From contig NC_079498.1 in the NCBI RefSeq assembly GCF_030052815.1, positions 65,582,992 to 65,646,991 on the forward strand: a stretch of 64,000 nt of DNA, written 5' to 3'. Below the pieces are notes generated by a model. It was not told the origin of the DNA and did no database searches. It saw only the letters and a program-made list of their open reading frames with translations. This document shows positions 36,262 to 48,064 of the stretch, piece after piece. The position numbers and the translations under genes are program-made. The stretch is from Hevea brasiliensis (lineage: Eukaryota > Streptophyta > Magnoliopsida > Malpighiales > Euphorbiaceae). Numbering within the stretch: position 1 is the stretch's first letter; each line of letters begins with the position of its first letter.

Positions 36262-37390
36262 CTTCTATAGTGCTTGTCGATGCACTTCTAAACTCAGAAT
36301 CAAGGATAAAAGTGAAATTCGTTCTTTTCAGCTGGTCAACCACACTATAATCACTTTGTTTCATCACTTGTAGCAATAATTCCCCCTCGTCTTTCTTTTC
36401 ACTTGCCTCCCCCTCTTCCTTTTCTTTGGGCACTTCCTCTGTACTCTCAGTTGATTCTCCTACCTTTGCTTTCCCTTTCTTGGCCCTTTCAGCATCTTCT
36501 ACTTCTGGTGATGTACTCTACTTTCCCTTCTTTATCAACTGAACCTCCTTGAGGGTGAGGAGATTGAGACTCAATCTTAGGCTCACTTTGGTTATTAGGT
36601 AAGCTTAAGTGACTGTTGAGTTAAGATGGCCTAGTGTAAATGATTTTGAGGCTTGGATAATGTGTTTGAACGTAGGCTAGATGACATAGCAGGTGAGGCA
36701 AAAGCAGGATTACTTAAAGGTGGAAAGGAAGTGCTAACCATAGCAGATTGGGTAAATATCTGGTAATTGTAATTCCGAGGTACAGCATGAGTGTTAGTGA
36801 TAGGGATTTGAGTAGGAGCTCTGATAACTACTTGAGGTGATGACATGATGCGAATGGTGAATGAGATTCTAGGGCCGCTAACTAATCCCGAAGTGGGTTT
36901 AGTTGCCTCATTAGCATTTACTTCCTATTCTCTTTCCAAACTTCCTTTTTGACACCTCAAAATTTTAAAATCTAGAAGTTTCAAGACCTCCTCTTTAAAC
37001 TAATTACAGCTCCTAATGTCATGACCTTGAGCTCCCTTATAAAAGCTACAACTCAATTCTAGCTGATTCCCAACAAACTTTTCATCCACGTTTAGTGCTA
37101 CTGGGGTTACATACCCTTCCCTCATTGCCAATTCAAGAATATCTTCAAAATGATCTATCAAGTGTTTGATTTTTACAATCTGTTCCCCTCTTTTGAATTC
37201 CACCATATTCACTTAGTCACTGTTTCCAACCTCATGAGTGGGTAAAGGGTTAGTCGATACATTTGAAGATATCCCCTCATCTTTAATTTTCAACCAGCCA
37301 TTCCAAATGAAAGCATTTACTACACCTCAAAACTTAAAACAATTATCAATGGAGTGGCCAATTGCCCCAGCATGGTAATCGCACTTAGCA
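36262..37390 (-). pseudogene. Tat gag C-terminal region: zinc-knuckle-like motifs and linker
   Basis: Two Tat-type zinc-binding motifs are seen on the minus strand. One at about 37332-37385 reads CDYHAGAIGHSIDNC. The other, at the end of frame 37000-37212, reads CSFYKGAQGHDIRSC. Downstream comes a proline/serine-rich linker (36631-36846) and an acidic lysine/glutamate-rich stretch (36350-36433). Frames change several times, so this region is broken. It links gag to protease. Confidence 0.7.
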
Positions 37391-37851
37391 TTGGGCTCAT
37401 GCCATATTGGGGAAGGAGGCTGAATGGGGTCCATAGGAATGGGCAAATTTTGGTTTATACTCTGCAGGTAGCAATAAATATCGCTCAAAGGCATAGGAAA
37501 TAGAGGATTTAAATTTCTTAGGGGGCCTAAAGTTGTTTTGATTCACTTGTAGTGGTGGTCTGGGGAATTGATTTACTGGTCAAGGGATGTATTGGTTTTG
37601 GGGACGAGGAATTTGTTGGTATTAGGATAGGTTTGGAATGATGGCTGGCAGTATGTCTGAGGAATTTTTGCAATCATTGGGCTTTTTGGAGTTACCATGG
37701 GAGCTTGATTAGGGAATCTTGGGCTAAAATTGCCTCTAGAAAAAAAAGGTTAATAGCTGCCATGAATTACAACATGAACTTCTCCTTCTTTCTTTCTGTT
37801 AGGATTAGTAGCCTTTTTCATTGTACCCTCCCCTGCTATTTCTTGCAACCT

Positions 37852-38989
37852 TCATAGTCTTAGATTTGCTTCAATCCTTTCCCTAGTTTGTATTATGTCC
37901 GCAAAACTATTAGAAGTATTACTAATCATTAGATTAAAGTAAGGTGCCTTTAGAGTTTCAATAAATAAGAAGCAAAGTTCATGATCAGCCACAGGGGGAT
38001 ACACCTCTGCCGCTTTCTCTCTCCATTTCTGAGCATACTCTTTGAAAGTTTCCCCCTCCTTCTGTAGTAGATTCTGTAAATCTCTCCTAGTCGGGGCTAT
38101 ATCGTAATTGAACTTATAATGCTTAAGAAAGGCATCTACCAAATCTTTCCATGTATACAGCTTACTCCTGTCTAGCTGAACATACCAGTGCAAAGCTAAC
38201 CCAGTAAGTCCTTCATAAAAGAAATGGATGAGGAGCTTGTCATCCTTAGTTAGTGCAAACACTTTTGCTATATATGTTGCTAAGTGAATATGTTGGTCAG
38301 AAGTTCCATTATATTTCTCAAACTCTAGAACCTTAAACTTTTTGGGGACAACCACATTAGGAACTAATCTCAATGCAGACACATCGACTGATCCATACAT
38401 GTTCAACCCCTCAATTACTTGTAACCTTTCTTCAATTAAAGAAAACTTCTCATCTTCTGCTTTCTCCTTTACTTTGTCAAACGTAGTAGGTCCTAGGGGT
38501 ATCTCATTTCCTGTTGAATATTAGAAATTAATGGCCTGAGTAGTGGGAGCAGCTGGTGGGACAAGAGAAGTTTGGGCAAAGCTTTGTGTTAATTGTTCCA
38601 TAGGGTAATTCTAGTGGGCAAGAAAATTAGGGACAGGTAAGCTAGTAACATTTGGAGGAACTGGCAAACTAGCAGACAGAGGCATCGCATATGTGTAAAC
38701 ATCATCCTCTAGGGGGGGTAGAAACATTATGAAAAGCTTGTGGAGGCTAAAAAGTAAAAGCAATTCTAAGTTGTCCCGAGGATCCTGGCATGTAAACCTG
38801 AGGGAAATTATCACCAACATGCTGCTTAAAAGTAGCAATATCAGAATGAACAGTTATGTCAAGTAGATGACCAGATGACTCTGGATTAATCGTTCTTTTC
38901 CCCTTTATAATTTTCGTCAACTCAGCAATCTAATTTTTCAGCTCTGTTACTTGTCCTTGCAAATCCTGATTTTGTTCTTGCTCCTCCAT
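37852..38989 (-). pseudogene. Tat gag (capsid)
   Basis: The likely start is ATG 38987-38989: MEEQEQNQDLQGQVTELKN, then a TAG, then IAELTKIIKG, a short coiled-coil-like N-terminus. The proline-rich segment 38611-38838 follows. The capsid core is in frame 37852-38406: FKVLEFEKYNGTSDQHIHLA, FFYEGLTGLALHWYVQLD, TWKDLVDAFLKHYKFN, RDLQNLLQKEGETFKEYAQ and WREKAAEV. These are typical Tat gag blocks. The N-terminal and core segments are in different frames and stops are present. The segment 37400-37850 is a further P/Q/N-rich gag portion without clear domains. Confidence 0.85.
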
Positions 38990-40402
38990 TCTCTATTTCC
39001 TTGCTCTAGCTCGTATCCAGTAAACTCTTGTTTGCGTATTAGATTACTTTACCGGAGTTCCTTTGATCTTAGCAATTTTGATAAATTAATTGCTGAGAAA
39101 GCACAAATATGTTATTTTTTATTTTTTGGTTCACTTCTTATTTGATTTAAGGATATAGTGACAATATTAATTATCACGTCATTGTTTGTGAGAAAGGGTA
39201 ATTCAAATCATCCATACATTGGCATCATTTAATAATCACTTCGTATGAATGATGGGGTCATGTGCGTATCCAGGATACGTGTCCATATAACACACATGAC
39301 TCTTGAATATTTTATTCTTATTGCAAGATCTGATTAGGTGATTGGCTTGAAGATGCCATAAAGATGATTTAATTACCCTTTATAAATAACGAATAGTGAT
39401 GCCTGCACTATAGAAATAAGTTAAAACAAAAAGAATGGACAATCCAAGCAGCCAAAATTTATGAGAAATTATTCCCACTGATATGGATATTTATGTGCGT
39501 ATTTATTCAACAATTTTGAATTGTATTATCAAGGTGAGAAAAAATTATTTAAACATCTGTCAAAGTAGGAAGATGCTTATTAACTCATTTTGATAATACA
39601 TTTTGAAAACATTCTCTATTATTAATGGCACATGATTCAAGTTCTTGCTGATTCGACTACTGATGGAAAGGCATCACACCTCCTAACATGACTGTGAGAT
39701 GATATGCAAAAGAGTAAGAGAGAAGTAAGCATGTCCCTTTTGTCCTAACAGGGAACCATCCTAAAGATTGGAAGAGGCTATCTAGTGGGATGGTATTATC
39801 CTCAAAGGTGGTTAACTATAGCTTATAACGTGCAGAGTTTCAGCTCAAGATTTAACTTGTTAAGGTTTAAAAGGTCCCTAGATTATCCCTACTGTAAATA
39901 GCAGAGCCCCATTTCACTTCCATGATACTGACGGGGAATCCACAAGTATCACAATATATGAAACAAGTTTCAACCTGAGCAAAAGTCCTCGTGGATACTG
40001 ATGAAGAAACCCACGGGTACTGCTACACGACTTTCTCCTAATTCCTAAAAGGTTAAAATAGCTCGGGTGTAGAGCTCAAGTGTGAAAGGACATTGTGTAA
40101 AGTGAATGTGTGTGAAGGGACATACAAACCTCTTCCCTTTCAGGGGTTACACTACCATATCCAAACAACTGCAAAATAAAAACAAACATATATACACATT
40201 TAAGTACAAATAGAAATGACCAATCAATAAATAAAGCATAGAAAGAGTAATAAGATGAGGCAAATTTAACAAGTTTAAACAAACACAAGAAATTTCAAGA
40301 ATACCATAAATTAAACTCCATAATTATTAACTTTAATTTATTAGAGCACAAAAATAAATCCACCATTGAACCTCTAGACCAGAAGCATTGGTTTGAGTCA
40401 AT
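38990..40402. other. Leader between gag and primer binding site of Tat element
   Basis: There are 1.4 kb with no long frame on either strand. In Ogre elements this position carries an extra ORF1; nothing like it was seen here. Two similar blocks near 39930 and 39990 (ATACTGACGGGGAATCCACA and ATACTGATGAAGAAACCCAC) suggest a small imperfect repeat. Confidence 0.55.
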
Positions 40403-40423
40403 TCCCCAGTGGAGTTGCCAAGC
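40403..40423 (-). other. Candidate primer binding site of Tat element
   Basis: On the minus strand, directly after the 5' LTR end, the sequence reads TTGGCAACTCCACTGGGGA. This resembles the primer site form seen in Tat/Ogre elements (reported as an arginine tRNA type). I could not check the tRNA match. Confidence 0.65.
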
Positions 40424-43400
40424 TGTCACAACGTATCTTGTGGTTGTCAGGCAATTCACACCGAAGTGGAAATGTGAGGAGTCGCCACTTTAATTTTGTG
40501 AGAAAAATAGAAAAAACCTTTTATTATATTTTTGAAACTTTTGTTATAAAGAAAATGATCCACTTCTATTTTAGAGATTCAAGGTTCAGGGTCCTTATAC
40601 ATGTGGGGAAGGTGTTAAACATCCCACATCGTCCTAAAAGGATAGATGGATTTAAGGATATGCTCAAATGAATTAATGTCAATAATTTGAAATGGAGCTT
40701 AATTTGTAATATTGGTTCCTTGCATTTGATCGAAAATATAAATGTAGGAACGCTTAAATATCTCACTATTAGGGTAAGTCAAATACACAAGTAAGTGAAG
40801 TAACCCTAAAAGTGAATTTTGACTCCATTTGATCTTTGTTTTATTTTATTTTATTTTTTGAATCTTTTATATTAAAAGAGGCTTCTAAATTTGACAATTA
40901 ATGAAATTTTATTTGAAAATTAAATCTGGTTTGAAAAGTAAATTCCGTTTGAAAATTAAATTGGGCTTTAAAAATTAAATTTGTCGAAATAAAATCTTGC
41001 CTAAAAGGAAATTATCTTAAAAATTGACTTATAAATTAAAATTTTTGGAAATTAGATTAACTTGATGATTAAAATATGTTTGAAATTGAAAATGGATTTT
41101 AAAATAGATTTTTGGTTTTAAGATTTTAAATTTTTTCAATCACATTATTAAAAAAATAGAAGCCAATTATTTTTAAGATATTGAATTTTTGTTATATTTT
41201 AAGAAGTTTTAGTTATTTTATTAAATATAAATATTGTTCAATGGAGTCAAACATAGATGTGATATAAGTGATGCCTACTTAACATTTTATTAATTTCCTC
41301 CTTTTCCTTGATTAAAACTTTAATACCAGAAAAGGTGTCATTTAGTTCCTGGGGATTTCAATGGATTGTGAAAACTTTTAACTCTCTATTGTTGATCCCA
41401 TCATCGGTGTCCAAATAACTGAGGGTGTTATGCGTGCAGTGCGCCTAATTTTTATGAAATGCAATTTATGAATTGAACACGTATATTACTTACAAGTTGA
41501 TCAAGAGATTTAGCAAGATGCCCCAAAAGCTGGATTTTCCAAAATTCGTAGCTCTCGACTTGTTAAATAATTCTCATACAAGAATAATATTCTATTTGAA
41601 TTTATTATTGTCTTAAGAATAGTTTAAGAAAAATTAATCTAATTATTTTGTTTTATTGAGTGTAAGACGAAATTATCATTACTCCCAACAAACCATTAAT
41701 TATTATTTCTTTAGGTTCGAAATGCAATTATTATCAAACCCATGATCTTTATTTTATTTTATTTTTGCGAGATTTAAGATGAAATTATCATTAAACCTTT
41801 AATTATTTTAGTTTTATTTGATTTATAGAGCTTAAGATGGGATTATCATTAAACTCTAAAAAATCTTGATTATTATCTGAATTATAAGATTTAAGATAAA
41901 ATTATTATTAAACCCTCAAAGATGCTATTATTTCAAATTTGTAAGATTTAATATGAAATTATTATTATTTTTATATTTTTAAATCCTAAGGTCTAAGATG
42001 CAATTATTATTAGACCTGAAGTAATTAAATTTTGTAATTAAAAAGATCTAAAATGAAATTATCATTAGACCTAAAATTATTTTAATTTTGTATTTTAGTG
42101 CATTTTATGGGTTTAAGGCTATACTTATATTTAGGTGATGAAATTATCAATCAACCCAACAAATTTTAATTAATGATTGATTTGTTTTTTTAAAATATGT
42201 TTAATGTGAAATTATCATCAAATACTAATTAGGGTCCAGGATGAAATTATCAATGAACCCAAAGGTTTAATTAATTTATTTCCATTGGACTTTAATAGGG
42301 CTTAAGAAGAACTTTTCATTAAAACCCAAAATTTAGATAAATTATTATGTTTTAATAGGTTTAAGAAACATTACCATTAAACCTAAAGTATTAATTATAA
42401 AATTTTATTTTAAATAGGATTTAAAGTTAAATTACCATTAACCCCAAAATTTTAATTTAGATTTTTATCTTTAGAATTTATGATAAAATTATCAATAAGC
42501 TTAACAAATTAATATGATTTTGTGAGGTCTAAGATCTTCTTCCTTTAATCTAATTTGCTCATTTTTATTTTTTATTTTATTTTTAGGATTTATGATCGAA
42601 TTATCAATAAATCCCAACCAATCTTTTAATTAATATTTTTTAATTACAAGGTCTAAGATGCAATTATCAATAGACCTAGAATAATTAATCTCAAATTCAT
42701 GACAAACAAGATCTAAGATGAAGTTATCATTAGACCTCCGATATTTAAATTTTGCTTTAATTTAATTTGTTTGTTTACTTTGTTTTTCAAGATTTATGAT
42801 TTTTTTTTAAAAAAAAAAATATCCGACTACTCCCTATTAACATAATACCACTTGAAGGCCTTATATTTGGACTCAACAAAAAAATAAAATAATAAAATAA
42901 ATAAAATAAAATAAATAAAAATTAATTGATGAAATTTAAAATAAATTAACAAGTTTTTCACACTCTGTAACTTGTAAATAATCCGAACAACTACATCTCA
43001 TTTCAACATGATAGATAATTTTTAAAACCATAGAAAATTGAACATTCAATTCATATATCAATAGAGCATCTAACAGAGTACGTTTTCAATCTACCCAGTA
43101 TTATAATTGGTTACCAACAAATAACAATCAAGGTTTCCTTTTCTCAATCACTATCAAAGCAAAAAGAAATCAACTCAACAACTCTAAACAACCTGAATTT
43201 TAAAGCTACAAATTTCAAGCATCATCTTATCAAAGCCATAAATTTATTTATTTTAACAAAATCCATTAAGATTGAATGAAAATTAATCTAACAAAGTTGT
43301 TTGGGATCAAGAAAGAGACCTTAACCCTGGGAGCGAAACTGAGAATTTGGACAGAAGACAGCTAATGCGAGAATTAAATCTTGGAGGAGACAGTGTTTTC

Positions 43401-44048
43401 CTTTTGAGAGGAAAGAAGATGAGTCCCCTTCTACGAACACTAATGACATTGCTATCAAGAGTCCTTTTTTATTTTTTAGGAGAGGATTCATTCTCCCCTT
43501 TTAAAGAGAGGCTTGTGTCTTTTCGAAAGAGTCAAAGGGAGTGAAAATGTTTCTCTTTTCACGTGAAACTGGGTTGTTTTCAAGAGAGCAATCTAAGGGA
43601 AAAGGAAAAGTTTCCTTGTATAGGTAAATAAAGAGTTTAGAAAATTTAATAAGATTAATTCCTCATTAATTGATTTTATTTTCTTTTATTTCTTCAAAAA
43701 AAATAACTAAAATTTAATGGCAACAAACTAAAACCCAATAGAATATTTCTTTTTCCTAAAATAAATAAATAAAATTTAGGATAAATTGAAAATGTAAAAT
43801 GAATTTCAAGATTGAAATTAAAATCAAAATTGAATCTAAACAAACCTTTTAAATTTGCACTTTTAATTAAATAATAAAGATAAAATTACTATTTGAGAAC
43901 CAAAACTAAAAAAAAAATTAAAAAAAAAGATTGAAATAAAAAAATGTCAATTAAAATTGAAATTATTTTTTTCTTTTTCTTCTTTATTTTCCTATTTTAG
44001 TTTTTTTTTTTAAATTATTTACGGTCTGAACAAAATATTATGTCTACA
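40424..44048 (-). repeat. Tat element 5' LTR
   Basis: This 3625-bp LTR is the partner of 24956-28597. On the minus strand it begins TGTAGACATA at 44048 and ends TGTGACA at 40424, next to the primer site. It keeps the hairpin array (41657-42734). Compared with the other LTR it shows small indels (for example in T/A homopolymers near 42800 and 43470) and scattered substitutions. The right end abuts the copia element after only 6 bases. Confidence 0.92.
41657..42734. repeat. Array of short hairpins (5' LTR copy)
   Basis: This is the same array as 26201-27286, in the partner LTR. Some members are better paired here, for example GGTCTAA with TTAGACC near 41992-42017, where the other LTR has TTAAACC. 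Others are worse, for example AGATCTAA with TTAGACCT near 42706-42734. The two copies allow a direct test of whether arms change together. Confidence 0.78.
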
Positions 44049-44054
44049 TATATA

Positions 44055-46183
44055 TGAAGGAGCGGAAGCATGAAAAACATAAGTTTAGATCATTGAATTC
44101 AAAATTTTTCTTCTAAGGTGTCATGCATCATGCAAGATTCATTGTTTATCTATTTGATTTCAATGTTAAACAGCATATTAAAACTCTTTTAATATGTTTT
44201 CGGATCTACATTTGCCATTTAAGATTTTAGAATTAACAGATTAATTCATTAGAATCCTAGATTAAATCAAGAGCAAGTGCACTAACATTTTAATGCACCG
44301 TAGTTGTATTTCGTACCTTTGGGATCCACCTAGGACACCAGATGTTATCCCTCAAGCTTGTCCACAATAAGATCACCAATGGTAGCCCCTTGAACAGCTT
44401 GTCAAGCCTTTCTAATCAATTAGAAATTCAGGTTTTGCCTTTTGAGATATTACAAATGTTTACAGGACACTAGAAACGATTTCTAGCAATTTTAATTCAA
44501 GAGAATGTTGGCAATTCTCTTTGAATTAATGAGAGATGAAGAAGATGAGAGGATGAGAGACTCAAAGGTGGGGGCACCAAAGAGAGAACAACAGCTTATT
44601 ATTTTTCTTTTTCATCCTTTCCCTTATATAGCTAGGACACCACTTAAAACCCTTGCCACATGTCACCTTCTGATTGGCTTTTAGTTTAATTGACCCAATC
44701 ATATTGTGCCAAGTGTCAAACTTAGATTTAATCTTGACTTTAATCATCTTACATGATTAAAAGACAAATGGCAAGCTTATGTATAGTGCCATGTGTCACC
44801 ATCTCATAGTGCCACATGTCACTCTGTGAAATGACCAAAATACCCTTGTGTCTTAATTTTGAGTTCTCAACCCAAAATAATTATTTCTCTTCTTCTAATC
44901 AATTTATATCAAATATAAATTAATTAATTAATCTCAAATATAAATTAATTAATTAATCTCTATTAATTAATTTCTCATAATTAAATTCATATTTAAACAC
45001 TTTAAATATAAATTTAACTTATACTATATATTCAATAACCTAGATTTGGTTTCAAGCCATGCTAGGGACTTTGCAATCTAATTACAAACTAAATCTATTT
45101 AATTAATTAATTAAACTCTTTAATTAATTAATTAAATTACATTTAACTTGGTGATTACTTGTGTATGTGTGTGACTTATTAGGCTCATCACTAATTGGCA
45201 ATGAGATATGATATTAACTCTTAATATCACCAAAACTTTTTCTTATCATAAATGATTTCTCTAAATCATTTTAGATAGCTCATAGACTATGGTTAACACC
45301 TAGCATAGCATGCCATAGCCACCCAACTAGTAATAAGATTTACCTTAAATGAACCTATAATCATATGTTACCATGCACTAGAATCTCTCTGTTACAAAAT
45401 CCCAATTCGAGCTAGAGTCATGGTTTATGTCAAACCCAATTTGCTATGAATATTATGTTCTCTTTTAATTTCAGTTCTTGATTAAAAAGATTTTCTCACC
45501 AGAAACTCTTTTCCGATTAAATCTATCTGTCCTGGCCTGGAACTTGAAACATCAAGAACAATTAAATGAACATAGGATTTTATCCCTATTTACTTAGGGT
45601 AACAGATTCTATCTTGATCAACACCTACCTCCATATATAACTAGTAGAAGCCAAAATATGCCCATATATCCATACACAGTACAAGTATGAAAGCAATATC
45701 AAACCACCTATATATAAGATAATTGTGCTATCTCAAGTCTAAAGATTATATGCATTGATATGATTTATGACAATATATTGATAAGAGTAAACTCCATGTG
45801 CTTGTCATAAATGTCACTGGTTTGGCCTACTTATCATGTATAAGTGCCTATCATGTTTGTTATATGGCATGAGACTCACCATTCCATCTTATTTATATCT
45901 CATATAAATACATTGGGAACAGACATGAATAAAATCTTTCTGGATAAGTCATGTCCTGTGTGAAGTATCCTCGATTGTGAACCAATTTATAATACTTTGA
46001 GCTAGAAATATTGTCACTCATATGCTTAACAACTTAAGAATAGAATTTCTAACAAAATATCAGTGGACCTTTTCTATTACACATAAATATATTATGTAAA
46101 TGAAAAAGTGAAAATACCTTTTTATTAATAAAACATGTACAAGATACAAACTAAATGATATGCTCTAGGGCATACTACTAACA
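44055..46183 (-). repeat. Copia element 3' LTR
   Basis: This 2129-bp LTR starts TGTTAGTAGTATG on the minus strand at 46183 and ends ..CCTTCA at 44055. It matches 51366-53487 with a few indels; a TTAATTAATTAATCTC-type block near 44930 is duplicated only in this copy. The short purine run AGTGGAAAAT next to its start is a weak polypurine tract. Confidence 0.9.
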
Positions 46184-46197
46184 ATTTTCCACTAGCA

Positions 46198-47813
46198 CTA
46201 GAGCCATTCATTATAATATCTTAGACCCATCTTCTTAAGATGTCAGTCTAGCTAAGTTTGTGACATAGGCTTAGTGAATGGATCAATTAGATTTTCAGCT
46301 GATGCTATTTTCTGTATGGCTACATCGCCTCGCCCAACTATCTCTCTGATAATGTGGTAGTGCTTTTCTATGTGTTTGGATTTCTGGTGAGACCGGGGTT
46401 CCTTAGCTTGTATGACTGCTCCATTGTTGTCACAATGAAGTGGAACTACTAACTCAATGGAAGGAACTATGCAAGTTTTGTCACGAACTTCTTATCCAAA
46501 CAGCTTCCTTTGCAGCATCTGATGCAGTAATATACTCAGCCTCGGTAGTGGAATCTGCAGTCGTACTCTGTTTAGAACTCTTCCAACTGACTGCACCTCC
46601 ATTACAAATGAACACATACCCTGAGGTAGACTTTATATCATCGATATCTGATTGAAAATCAATATTAGTATAACCATCCAATTGTAAGTCACCATCTCCA
46701 TATATCAAGAATAAATCCTTAGTTCTTCTCAAGTACTTAAGGATATTCTTGATAGCTATTCAGTGTTCCAAACCTGGATTGGATTGATACCTGCTAGTCA
46801 AACTAATAGCATATGCTATATTCGACCTAGTACACAACATTGCATGCATCAAACTTCCAATAACCGAAGCATATGGAATCCTGGCTATTTTATCTCTTTC
46901 TTCAGGTGTCTTTGGAGACATCTCTTTAAAAAGGTGGATACCATGTCTCACTGGTAACAATCCTCTCTTGGAATCAAGCATGTTAAACCTCTTTAACACC
47001 TTTTCCAAGTATAGACTTTGGGATAAACCAATTATTCTTTTCGCTCTATCTCTATAGATGCGAATCCCAAGAATATAGGTTGTCTTCCCTAAGTCTTTCA
47101 TGGAGAATGTATTTGACAATCATACCTTTACAGTTGTCAACAAATGTATTTGACAACCATACCTTTACAGTTGTCAACATACTTGTGTCATTACCTATCA
47201 ACAGAATGTCATCTACATATAAGACAAGGAAAGTGATAGCACTATCACTAACCTTCTTATATACACATGGCTCATCCTCATTTTTTATAAAACCAAATGA
47301 CTTAATGGCTTCATCAAAAAGGATGTTTCAACTCCTCGAAGCTTGCTTCAACCCATAAATGGATCGCTTTAGCTTGCATACTTTGGAACCATCTTGAGAT
47401 TCAAAACCCCTAGGTTATTCCATGAAAATGTTTTTTTCAATGTATCCATTGAGAAAAGTTATTTTGACATCCATCTGCCAAATCTCATAATCATAGTATG
47501 CAGCTATTGCTAATAGAATCCTAATTGATTTAAACATGGCAACAGGCGAGAAAGTCTCCTCATTGTCGATTCCTTGCCTTTGGCGAAACCCTTTCGCTAC
47601 TAGCCTTTCTTTATAGGTCTCTACGTTTCTATCAGAACTAATTTTCTTCTTGAAAACCCATTTGTTCCCTATAGGTACAATACCTTCAGGTGAGTCAACA
47701 AGATCCCAAACTTGATTCTTATACATGGAATTAATCTCGAATTTCATAGCATCAATCCATTTCGAAGAGTATATCTGATATAGCTTCTTCATAGGTAAGT
47801 GGATCATCTCCAT
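46198..47813 (-). pseudogene. Copia reverse transcriptase and RNase H
   Basis: The segment 47415-47813 has the N-terminal block: WIDAMKFEINSMYKNQVWDL, NKWVFKKK, RLVAKGFRQRQGIDNEETFS and WQMDVKITFLNG. The catalytic YVDD codons are at 47208-47219. The segment 46760-47119 has SMKDLGKTTYILGI and the ..ASVIGSLMHAMLCTRSNIAY block. The segment 46481-46732 is RNase H (GYTNIDFQSDIDDIKSTSGY, AEYITASDAAKEAVW), whose C-terminal part ends at TAG 46198-46200. The parts are in different frames. A 37-bp tandem duplication (47106-47179) sits between the YVDD region and the next block and disrupts the frame. Confidence 0.88.
47106..47179. repeat. 37-bp tandem duplication inside copia reverse transcriptase
   Basis: The unit AATGTATTTGACAA.. 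occurs at 47106-47142 and again at 47143-47179 with one difference (T/C). As 37 is not a multiple of three, it shifts the frame. Confidence 0.92.
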
Positions 47814-48064
47814 GATCTACTTTTTCATGAGTAGATAACTATTGTACTTCTTCATGAAGGAACCATATCTCACTGGTGGGTGAGATACCCTAGTTGATCT
47901 ATGAGGAACAACTGTAGATGTTTCATCAATAGGTGTAGGTTGACTAGATAGATCTATATCCATCTGATCTGTTGGTTGGTCAGAATTCTCCAATTCTAAC
48001 TCTATTTGCCTTCCTTTGTCTCCTTGTTGAACAAACTGTTATTCAAGAAATGTGGCATCTCTAC
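47814..48064 (-). pseudogene. Copia linker between integrase and reverse transcriptase
   Basis: This is a serine/glutamine-rich linker read in pieces on the minus strand, with stops. The part near 47930-47990 reads as a D/Q/P-rich hydrophilic stretch. Such variable linkers are normal between copia integrase and reverse transcriptase. No domain is recognisable. Confidence 0.5.

Larger units (their letters stand above)
24956..44048 (-). mobile_element. Full-length Tat-lineage Ty3/gypsy element, 19.1 kb, degenerate
   Basis: LTRs are at 24956-28597 and 40424-44048. A perfect TATAT duplication flanks it (24951-24955 and 44049-44053). On the minus strand the order is 5' LTR, primer binding site (40423), leader, gag (38989 down), protease, G-patch, reverse transcriptase, RNase H, a second archaeal-type RNase H, integrase (ending 31590), a 3 kb untranslated region with hairpin repeat arrays, polypurine tract (28598) and 3' LTR. 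The second RNase H, great length and repeat-bearing 3' region mark the Tat lineage (Ogre/Retand/TatV kin). No upstream ORF1 as in Ogre was seen. Gag has frame changes; pol keeps one frame with at least six stops. Confidence 0.93.

Noticed and set aside
40403..40423. Firm assignment of the Tat primer site to one tRNA
   Set aside because: The sequence form fits Tat elements but the tRNA match could not be checked without a search.
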